The notes below the pieces were generated by a model. The model had not been told where the DNA came from and did not search any database. It saw only the letters and a program-made list of their open reading frames with translations. A stretch of 64,000 nt of DNA from Rothia nasimurium (GTDB lineage: Bacteria > Actinomycetota > Actinomycetes > Actinomycetales > Micrococcaceae), in assembly GCF_928381705.1 (NCBI RefSeq), contig NZ_CAKMSR010000003.1, forward strand, positions 186,001 through 250,000. Reading direction: 5' to 3'. Below are positions 55,645 to 62,692 of this stretch, piece by piece. Within the stretch, counting starts at the first letter, position 1; every line of letters begins with the position of its first letter. The position numbers and the translations under genes were made by a program.

Positions 55645-56199
55645 TTAGTTGGTCAGGGCTTTGTCGCGGTAGTCTCTCATCGCTGCTGCCAGGTCTTCTA
55701 TGCTCATACCCTCTGGTAGTTTCATGGCCATAGTTGAGATAACGATGGTTGAGTTCGCTGCACCTTCATGCGTGACCCGGGTGAATGCGCGGATACCGGT
55801 TAGGGTCCAATTATAGGCGTGGGTATCGGCGATGACCGCCCTGATCTCCTTGCCCTGCTGATCGGCGGTAATGTCGCCGATGACGCTCCACAAAATCAGG
55901 TGGTTACCGTGGTCGAGGACTGTTGAGTGGTTATAGAACCCTTCGGGCGTAAGAATAAGGGCGTACCTGCGCCGGTAGTAGTTGATAAAGGTGAAGATTC
56001 CAGCGGCTACACACCCCACTCCAGTTGCCAGGGTGCGGTGGTATCTCCAGTCCGGTGGGTTGTGGAGGAACCACACGCCCACCGCTATCCAGCCCACGCC
56101 AATCAGGAAGCTCATGCCGGGCTTCTTGGGGATTCTCATCGTTGAGTTTTCTGGGGTGTCCACAGTGCTATTGTACTGAAAGCCAGGCATAGTGCTCAC
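55645..56199 (-). CDS. PH-like membrane protein of unknown role
   Basis: A 184-residue protein (start GTG 56199 or ATG 56190). Two membrane segments, 'MSFLIGVGWIAVGVWFL' (about 29-45) and 'LATGVGCVAAGIFTFINYY' (about 58-76), are followed by a beta-rich domain with 'ALILTPEGFYNHSTV' and 'HLILWSVIGDITA', which resembles the STM3941-type PH-like family. It lies between the MntA/HepT and YafQ/DinJ pairs. Function unknown. Confidence 0.7.
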   Translation of the reverse strand: MSTMPGFQYNSTVDTPENSTMRIPKKPGMSFLIGVGWIAVGVWFLHNPPDWRYHRTLATGVGCVAAGIFTFINYYRRRYALILTPEGFYNHSTVLDHGNHLILWSVIGDITADQQGKEIRAVIADTHAYNWTLTGIRAFTRVTHEGAANSTIVISTMAMKLPEGMSIEDLAAAMRDYRDKALTN

Positions 56200-56267
56200 T
56201 CAGATTTTGCATAAATCAAGGTTTACGGGAGGACTGAGCGCCCTGGTGGCCTATACGGAATACCCTT

Positions 56268-56564
56268 CTATTTTCTGAATAGCTGATCGTGCGTTCCGGT
56301 TCTTTGGAAGTAAGCAATTTCTTTATCTTCACGCCAAATTAATAACCAGTCGCCAGCATTAGCTATATGGCATTCCTGGCTCCCCAGCCACTCACCTTTA
56401 AGAGTATGCATACGGTGCCGTTGACGCAGTACCTGTTGAGCTTCTGTAGTATTTTCCAACACTAGGCTGATGACTTCGCGCAACGCGCGCATATCCATGT
56501 GCTTCTTTTTCAGACGCTTAATATCACGCTGGAAAGCGGAGCTATACTCCGCGGCAAGACTCAA
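56268..56564 (-). CDS. YafQ/RelE-family mRNA interferase toxin
   Basis: Ribosome-dependent RNase. The 98-residue protein has all the residues used for catalysis in E. coli YafQ: His in 'RMHTLKGEW', His in 'SQECHIAN', Asp in 'AGDWLLIW', His and Phe in 'RTGTHDQLF'. It starts one base after the antitoxin stop, so the two are coupled. Confidence 0.9.
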   Translation of the reverse strand: MSLAAEYSSAFQRDIKRLKKKHMDMRALREVISLVLENTTEAQQVLRQRHRMHTLKGEWLGSQECHIANAGDWLLIWREDKEIAYFQRTGTHDQLFRK

Positions 56565-56840
56565 TTAAATCCCTAGGTCATCGAAGAGCTCTTCTGCGTT
56601 AGCAAACCGTCCCTTGCGGCCGCTGGCGAAGAATTCTTCTGCTTCCCGAATTGCTTCGAGCGAATCGGCATTGGGTTTGGGGTCGCCCACCATAAAGGGG
56701 ATTCGATTCTCGCGGATAGCCTGCTTGACGAACATGTTGATCGCGGTGGACATGTTGAGCCCAAGCTCCTTAAAGAGAGCTTCGCCTTCTTGTTTCGTTT
56801 GAGCATCCATGCGGACGCTAATACTGGTAGTAGCCACCAC
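56565..56840 (-). CDS. RelB/DinJ-family antitoxin
   Basis: A 91-residue protein with an N-terminal ribbon-helix-helix ('SISVRMDAQTKQEGEALFKE', then 'LNMSTAINMFVKQAI') that binds DNA, and a C-terminal toxin-wrapping tail. Tandem GTG codons start the gene; the second has the better distance to AGGAGG. The tail motif 'NAEELFDDLG' is common in DinJ relatives. Confidence 0.9.
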   Translation of the reverse strand: MVATTSISVRMDAQTKQEGEALFKELGLNMSTAINMFVKQAIRENRIPFMVGDPKPNADSLEAIREAEEFFASGRKGRFANAEELFDDLGI

Positions 56841-56862
56841 AAACCTCCTGAAGAATAATACA

Positions 56863-56874
56863 CTGTATATACAG
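56863..56874. promoter_or_regulatory. Candidate DinJ/YafQ operator
   Basis: A perfect 12-bp palindrome CTGTATATACAG, 23 bp before the antitoxin start and next to its probable -10 region. Autorepression through such a site is the rule for this family; binding here is inference. Confidence 0.55.
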
Positions 56875-56989
56875 CATAGTATTTTGAGTGCTGGAGTGGC
56901 ACCCCTGCTGGCAATCTAGAAACACCTTTTTACCCCCGACTGTCGGCTAATGCTTGTTTACCTGTAGCCACCAGATGAATTGATTACAA

Positions 56990-57024
56990 AGAAAAGAGTG
57001 CCCTTGTATATACGTGGGGCGTTC
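56990..57024 (-). terminator. Terminator after hicB
   Basis: On the minus strand GAACGCCC pairs with GGGCACTC (two G-U pairs) and is followed by TTTTCTTT. It lies about 32 bp after the hicB stop. Confidence 0.5.
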
Positions 57025-57055
57025 TTTCTTGTTCTACGATCGAGGCGAACTGGGT

Positions 57056-57376
57056 TTAAGCAGCGATTTTCGCACTGAGTAGACGATTGAGGCTTATCCC
57101 CTGCTCTTGGGCTTCCATGGCTACGCGTCGGTGGAGTTCAGGCGGAATGCGCAGGCTGAGATTACCTGAATAAGTCCTGTCAGCAAAGGCCTGGGGAATT
57201 TCTTCACCATTGGCATGCATGTCTTGAGCTACTTGAGCGACGAGTTTTTTGATTCCACTCAAGGCGGCTAGCTCGTCGGGTTCCAGCCAGGAGAGGGAAG
57301 GCATTTCGAGGACGGTTGCGATGTATTCTTGGTCTTCTGGCGACCAGGTAACACGGTAGGTGTAGTGTTCAATCAT
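57056..57376 (-). CDS. hicB: HicB-family antitoxin with C-terminal ribbon-helix-helix
   Basis: The ATG at 57376 overlaps hicA by 8 bp and gives 106 residues. The N-terminal part is a degraded RNase H-like fold ('EYIATVLEMPSLSWLE') that covers the toxin, and the C-terminus is an Arc-type DNA-binding domain ('SLRIPPELHRRVAMEAQ', 'ISLNRLLSAKI'). A longer frame upstream runs through hicA and is rejected. Confidence 0.88.
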   Translation of the reverse strand: MIEHYTYRVTWSPEDQEYIATVLEMPSLSWLEPDELAALSGIKKLVAQVAQDMHANGEEIPQAFADRTYSGNLSLRIPPELHRRVAMEAQEQGISLNRLLSAKIAA

Positions 57377-57623
57377 TGGTCTGTCCTTTGAGTCTGTTGA
57401 TAGCTTGGAGGGCTTGCTTGACCTGGTATGGCTTTGCGTAACCATTTTTGTTTTGAATATTGACGCGGGGGTCGCCTTGCCATGGTGTTTTAAACACAGC
57501 ATGGGAAGTGCCAGATTGTCGCGCGGGGCCAAAGAACCTTTCGCAGATAGAGACCAGCTCTGCATAGCGGACGTTTTGGGGTGCACTTTGCATTTGAGCT
57601 AGTATCTTTTCTTCCTTACCCAT
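57369..57623 (-). CDS. hicA: HicA-family mRNA interferase toxin
   Basis: An 84-residue double-stranded-RNA-binding-fold toxin. The catalytic His is present in 'RQSGTSHAVFKTPW' near 41, and 'GYAKPYQVKQALQAI' ends the fold. It is the first gene of the pair, as is common in hicAB. A dyad lies just upstream. Confidence 0.88.
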   Translation of the reverse strand: MGKEEKILAQMQSAPQNVRYAELVSICERFFGPARQSGTSHAVFKTPWQGDPRVNIQNKNGYAKPYQVKQALQAINRLKGQTND

Positions 57624-57629
57624 AAAATT

Positions 57630-57651
57630 ATGGTATCGCTATTGATACCAT
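57630..57651. promoter_or_regulatory. Candidate HicB operator
   Basis: ATGGTATC-GCTATT-GATACCAT is a perfect 8-bp dyad, 6 bp before the hicA ATG. A CATAAT hexamer overlaps its edge, which would place the transcript start at or very near the ATG. Confidence 0.6.
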
Positions 57652-57763
57652 CACTCAAGGGGCAAGAACCCTCTTCAGACAAAATTCTTCAGGCGCACCT
57701 CATCGAGGATGCTTCTCAACTAAACTTAGCAGTAATTACCATCACAGCTAAGAGGGAGTTCCC

Positions 57764-60700
57764 ATGAATCAGGTAACTCAACAACTGACCGGGTATTTTA
57801 GGGACGTTCAAAAGCGTTCAAACCTTGTAGATCAGGCATTCGGTCAACAGAACAAATACAAGGTCATTCCTTTCCTCGATGTCAGATTAGGCAAGCTTTC
57901 TGAAGAGGACACCCAGGAACTCTTTGACTGGGATGCCGACGCCCAAGGGCGTTTCAAAAAACAACGCTCTCAGTCTGGATCGCAGAAGACTAAGCCCATT
58001 GACGTCATTATCTCGGTGGTGACCCTTACCAACACTGAGAGTGACACTAAAAACGGTCTAGTTCTAATCGCCGCAAAGCTAACCGACAAGGGTGAGCTCC
58101 AGGCTGATATCACCTCGACAGCTCCGTGGATTCCGAGTTCTCGCCTACAGTCCCCCAGCGTCATCGACCACGAGTTTATGGTAGGAACTCTCGCTAACTA
58201 TTGGCGATGGAGCAATACGAAGGGTAGCGAGCTGGCGTCAAAGATTGAGACCTGGGCGGACGTTGTCGATTACAGTACCAGCATGTATGAGGGCGTGTTT
58301 GAACCCGCTTTACAGGTAGGAGTTGACCCTCGGTGGGTCGTTGACGTTGATAACTGTTATGTCACCCCGGGTACGGTCATTAACGCTAACGCCCACGTCC
58401 TGAGTCTCTATCAGTTCCTTCACACGACGGACCAGAGCACTCCCCTGTACGAGGGTCTCTTGTCGACCGGAAAACCGCAAAATTTTCAGTCCGATGCTAT
58501 TGACACGAATGCTGATACTCTTCTGGAATCTGCCCTGCGTGCTTGTGGAAGTATGAGCGATCAGTTCCCGCTGACGACTTCCCAGCGCCGAGCGGTACAC
58601 GCTTTTATGCACGATGGTTACGGAGATATCACGGCAGTTAGCGGCCCTCCGGGTACCGGCAAAACTACAATGCTTCAATCTGTAGTTGCGAGCATGCTGG
58701 TTTCTCATGCGTTGGAGGCCAAACCGGCACCTCTGATTGTGGGCATGTCGACTAATAACCAGGCTGTTACTAACATTATTGACTCCTTCGGTTCGGTCAC
58801 GAAGGATGATCCTGGTGTGCTTGAACATCGCTGGCTACTGAAGGCTAAGGACGGGGCAGCGTCTTCAGATTTCCTAGCTGGCCTGGCAACCTACTGTCCC
58901 TCCCAGGCTAAAGCAAAGGAAGCACGTTCTAAGGGTTACCTGTTGGAAGACACTGCCAAGAAAGGTGTCTACAGCGAGTATTCCTCAGAGGCTTACCTAC
59001 AGGAAAGTACACAATATTTCCTAGAGCAGATCAGCGATTACTACGCCGCCTTCTCGCTCCCAGCCGTCAACAGTCTTGAGCAAGCAAAGCGAGGGCTAGC
59101 TGCCTTTCTTGCATCTTGTGAAGAGCAGAAACGTGCTCTGCTGCGTGCCCGTCGGGAAGCAGACCGACGCGTCCACTCAACGAGTGCCCAGCTCACAGAA
59201 GAACTGGCTAGACTTTCGCAAGAGCAAAGTATCGTTCAAAGCAGGCTGGACGCATGGAGCACTCAGTCAGCCTCTCCCCTGCCAGCTGAAGTAATCATCA
59301 GCGCCACCTATGACCCGCATGAGCCAGCGGATGAATTTTCTACTGTCGAAGCCTTTGTTGATTTTTACCGGGGTCGCCTAGATGAAATCGGTCTTGCACT
59401 TTCGAATATCGACAACCGAATCGCTGCAGCTGTAACTGAGGAAGAACTTGCTTTACACCAGTTCAGACAGCAAGCTGAACCGATTATCAGCCAGGTTCGC
59501 TACCTTGCGCTACTTAGTGACGCTCAGGTAGCTCGGCTGATGAATGCAAGGTCCCTTCTAGAACTTGACCAGGTACTTGATATCACCCTACGCTATGTCG
59601 AGTTTTGGCTAGCTGTACACTACTACGAGGCTGAGTGGCTACTTTCGGCTACTGATGAAGAGCAGCTCATTGCTGATAAGGAACGATTCAAGAACACTCC
59701 CGAGTTAATGGTGAGGTACTGGGAACAGGTTGCTTCCTTGACACCCTGTTTTGTGATGACCGCCTACCAGGTGCCGAGATACTTTAAGCTCTATGCCCCG
59801 CAGGGTGAGCCCGATAACTTCGATATAGAGCGTATTGACCTGTTGATTGTTGATGAGGCTGGACAGGTTGATACCTCTGTGGGCGCTGGCGCTTTTGCTC
59901 TTGCAAAGCGTGCCCTCGTCGTTGGCGATGCCCAGCAGCTAGCTCCGGTGTGGAGTCTTGACCCAGAAACCGATCAGGGTATCGCCGAGGCGCATGAGCT
60001 GGGTTGGCGCTGGGATTCCATGAAGGAATTCGGGCTGACTTCCTCTCACTCATCGTCCCTGATGTTAGCAGCTGCCCAGTCTTCGAATTGGGTATATAGC
60101 GCCAAGAACTATCCTGGCTTGTTCTTGTCTGAGCATTTTAGGTGCCATACAGACATTATCGAGTACTGCAATGATTTGCTCTATGACGGCTTGCTTGTTC
60201 CTTCGCGTCCCCTCAAGGGCTACAAGCTTGAGGGCAAAACCCCGGGGGCTTTCCTTTTCCAGTTAGTTGAGAATTCCCAGGATCGTCGAAACGGTTCTAG
60301 CCGGGTCAATAGCCAGGAAGCTGAGGCTATTGCAAACTGGATTATCGGTAATTTTGAGTACTTCCGTGCCATCTACAACCCCGATGCTGATGCTGCAAAA
60401 GACAAGTCTCTGTTTGCTGTGGTAACCCCGTTTGCCGCTCAGGCACGAGAAGTCAGGAAGACCTTACGGATGAAGAGTGAGAATCTAGCCGGCAGGGTAA
60501 CAGTCGGCACCGCCCACACTTTGCAGGGAGCTGAGCGTCAGGTTGTGCTGTTCTCGCCTGTTTACGGTGATAATTCTGAAAAGGCTTCTTTCGTGGACGG
60601 CACTCTTGAGCTGATGAATGTTGCTGTTTCCCGTGCCAAGGATTTGTTTATTGTCTTCGGTGGCCAGCGGCGTTGGGAGGATACTGGCCCTGTGTTTGGG

Positions 60701-61246
60701 TTGGTGCGTCAGCGTGCGGTTGTTGGCCCGCATTGGTTTGGTGACGGTGGCTCGCAAGGTTTGACATCGGAGGCACCTGTCAGTTTTGTGGAAGAGAGGA
60801 CGCCGCAGCCTACTCCCCTTGCACCTGCGCCAAAATCTGCACCCACGCCGGTGCAGCAAGCACCGTGGGCCCGGCAGGCTGAACCTCCAATGAGCGTTCC
60901 GCAGCCAGCACCTTCTCACCCAGTTGCACCAGAGCCGAAGATGGTTGACCGGCATGAGCCTGGATATCTGATTGCTACTGAGCTCATTGACAGGTGGAAG
61001 GAAAGCGGTGTTTTGCCGGAGGGCTCAAAAGTAAAGGCCCAGCAGTTCAACGCTGCTATGGATGCAGCTGGTTTGCTCACCAAAGTTGACGGCACATGGC
61101 ACCCAACTACTGAGGGTATTTCCATCGGTATTGCCCAATATCAGGGCTGTTCAGGAGACCGTACTTTTATCAGCCCGATCTATAGTCCACAATCACAGAA
61201 AACGCTGCAACAGATGATTCAGATAGGACGGCTAATCTTAAAATAA
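57764..61246 (+). CDS. Large UPF1/DNA2-like superfamily 1 helicase of unknown role
   Basis: A 1160-residue protein. Residues 1 to about 270 form a domain I do not recognise. The helicase core follows: Walker A 'GPPGTGKTT' at 294, 'MSTNNQAVTNII' as motif Ia, a coiled-coil insertion (about 440-590, 'LRARREADRRVHSTSAQL'), DEAG at 697, 'GDAQQLAPV' at 721, 'EHFRCHTDII' as motif IV, 'VGTAHTLQGAE' at 914, and 'NVAVSRAKD' at 952. After a Pro-rich linker a small helical domain, about 1065-1160, ends the chain. It starts at ATG 57764 behind GAGGGAG. It lies between hicAB and a Septu-like pair; a defence role is possible but unproven. Confidence 0.85.
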   Translation: MNQVTQQLTGYFRDVQKRSNLVDQAFGQQNKYKVIPFLDVRLGKLSEEDTQELFDWDADAQGRFKKQRSQSGSQKTKPIDVIISVVTLTNTESDTKNGLVLIAAKLTDKGELQADITSTAPWIPSSRLQSPSVIDHEFMVGTLANYWRWSNTKGSELASKIETWADVVDYSTSMYEGVFEPALQVGVDPRWVVDVDNCYVTPGTVINANAHVLSLYQFLHTTDQSTPLYEGLLSTGKPQNFQSDAIDTNADTLLESALRACGSMSDQFPLTTSQRRAVHAFMHDGYGDITAVSGPPGTGKTTMLQSVVASMLVSHALEAKPAPLIVGMSTNNQAVTNIIDSFGSVTKDDPGVLEHRWLLKAKDGAASSDFLAGLATYCPSQAKAKEARSKGYLLEDTAKKGVYSEYSSEAYLQESTQYFLEQISDYYAAFSLPAVNSLEQAKRGLAAFLASCEEQKRALLRARREADRRVHSTSAQLTEELARLSQEQSIVQSRLDAWSTQSASPLPAEVIISATYDPHEPADEFSTVEAFVDFYRGRLDEIGLALSNIDNRIAAAVTEEELALHQFRQQAEPIISQVRYLALLSDAQVARLMNARSLLELDQVLDITLRYVEFWLAVHYYEAEWLLSATDEEQLIADKERFKNTPELMVRYWEQVASLTPCFVMTAYQVPRYFKLYAPQGEPDNFDIERIDLLIVDEAGQVDTSVGAGAFALAKRALVVGDAQQLAPVWSLDPETDQGIAEAHELGWRWDSMKEFGLTSSHSSSLMLAAAQSSNWVYSAKNYPGLFLSEHFRCHTDIIEYCNDLLYDGLLVPSRPLKGYKLEGKTPGAFLFQLVENSQDRRNGSSRVNSQEAEAIANWIIGNFEYFRAIYNPDADAAKDKSLFAVVTPFAAQAREVRKTLRMKSENLAGRVTVGTAHTLQGAERQVVLFSPVYGDNSEKASFVDGTLELMNVAVSRAKDLFIVFGGQRRWEDTGPVFGLVRQRAVVGPHWFGDGGSQGLTSEAPVSFVEERTPQPTPLAPAPKSAPTPVQQAPWARQAEPPMSVPQPAPSHPVAPEPKMVDRHEPGYLIATELIDRWKESGVLPEGSKVKAQQFNAAMDAAGLLTKVDGTWHPTTEGISIGIAQYQGCSGDRTFISPIYSPQSQKTLQQMIQIGRLILK

Positions 61247-61834
61247 TTTTTATCTGCTTTTCGAGGATTATTTACAATCAGTAGATTTTAACAAAAATAC
61301 TAAGCAACACCACCAGCTGCGTTCCATATATCACCGAGTCGCAGTTTTAAAAGAGAAGATGGAGACGCCAAATCTAACAATAAGCACCAATGCACTCCTT
61401 CAGAGTCTAGCTTAAATCAATATATTTCTTATTATTTTCACATTTAAAAATACTTAAAGTTCAGCAAAGTCTTTTCGCGGGGTTCTATCCTTAATTCAGT
61501 GAAATCATGGCTAGAAACAGTACTATCAAGTGGCCTGATGATATTTTTTGGTTTACATACTCTTAGTAACTAACAAAAAGTGCCGCAATAAATCCAATCA
61601 TAGGAAAATCAAGATAAGGTGTCAGAATAGCAGATATGAGTAAAAGCAAAACGAAAAGGGAGGTTTCAACTAAGTGAATTTATCTTTGCAACACTTCTAT
61701 TACCATAGAAAGTCAGTGGATGCAACAAATTACAAAAAAATTGTACAAACTACCCACTTGATAACTTATTACTGATAACTAAGTCTCGACGCTTCTTACT
61801 GAGAAGTATTATCCCCATCAAGTTTAATACTGAT
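61247..61834. other. AT-rich gap between convergent helicase and HNH genes
   Basis: A 588-bp stretch, far richer in A+T than the rest of the window, with no long frame. A minus-strand stop-to-stop frame at 61563-61679 reads a hydrophobic 38-residue string with 'LFVLLLLISAILTPYLDF' and 'GFIAALFVSY', like the end of a membrane protein. No start codon with a ribosome site was seen for it. It may be the remnant of a lost gene. No CRISPR or clear structured RNA was seen. Confidence 0.4.
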
Positions 61835-62692
61835 TCATTGATTTTGTGGCAAATAAATTTTGTAACCAGATTTGCAAAATTCATTACTATAAGCCAATTC
61901 CTGATAGAGGAGGCCTTTCCAACTATTCGAATTTCTTGAAATTTCCAGTTTTCTTTCGTTTAGCAAATAGGATTTTCTCTCATCAAAACTTTGCTTTTGA
62001 TTTAGTCTATCACATATAGAGGGTATCTCCATAGAAGCTTTCATTGAGTAGTATTCATTCAATTTGAAAAGATTAAAATGATAGTCTATTCGATGGCGAA
62101 TTTTAGGATTTGGAAAACTCTCATCTATATAATAGACGACCACATAGAAACCGTTTTCTTTTACCAGTTTCGCACTCAGCCAATCACCCATTTCGTAAGT
62201 GAAATATGGATTAAATAATTCAATATAAGGGTATTCACTCCAATGGTCTAGTTTTATTCCATTACAGTCCTTACATGAAGGAACCAAATTCCACGGCTCC
62301 ATGGAAAATTTTTTAAACTTAGATCTTGGGAGAAAATGGTCCAATTCAGGTTTTCTCATAGGATTCAGGCAAAATGGACAAGAGTCGATATTTTTTGATT
62401 TTTTGACATATTCTTGATACATTTCACGACCTGGTGTTCTTCCATGGAAACCATAATCATAAAGGTTATAAATCTCATCATCTGTAACTTGATAATCTCT
62501 AAAATCAGAAGAATATTGTAAATCAGTTAAGCGACCTTCATTTGCATATGTTTGATACAAATCACTGTTATGCTTAAAATTTGGTATTGACTCTTTGAAC
62601 CTTTTTCTATAATCTTTATTATTAGCAGTTTCTGTCACTTTAAGAATTAAATCTTCGACGGAACAAATCGGACTGATCTTAGTTTTCCACAT
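61835..62692 (-). CDS. HNH endonuclease, Septu PtuB-like
   Basis: The ATG at 62692 overlaps the ATPase stop by 14 bp; it gives 285 residues. The nuclease core has 'CPFCLNPMRKPELDHFLPRS' near 130-150 and 'NLVPSCKDCNGIKLDHWSEY' near 162, that is, two CxxC pairs and the catalytic His in DHxxP. In Septu systems PtuB cuts DNA when the PtuA ATPase is released from inhibition. The gene is AT-rich, unlike its left neighbours. PtuB identity is by domain and context, not by alignment. Confidence 0.78.
   Translation of the reverse strand: MWKTKISPICSVEDLILKVTETANNKDYRKRFKESIPNFKHNSDLYQTYANEGRLTDLQYSSDFRDYQVTDDEIYNLYDYGFHGRTPGREMYQEYVKKSKNIDSCPFCLNPMRKPELDHFLPRSKFKKFSMEPWNLVPSCKDCNGIKLDHWSEYPYIELFNPYFTYEMGDWLSAKLVKENGFYVVVYYIDESFPNPKIRHRIDYHFNLFKLNEYYSMKASMEIPSICDRLNQKQSFDERKSYLLNERKLEISRNSNSWKGLLYQELAYSNEFCKSGYKIYLPQNQ

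Noticed and set aside
57056..57586. Longer frame for hicB starting inside hicA
   Set aside because: The extra 70 residues lie in hicA and do not match HicB; the ATG at 57376 gives the normal length.
61247..61834. Retron msr-msd RNA beside the PtuAB-like pair
   Set aside because: No reverse transcriptase in the window and no long paired structure of the msr-msd kind seen in the gap.
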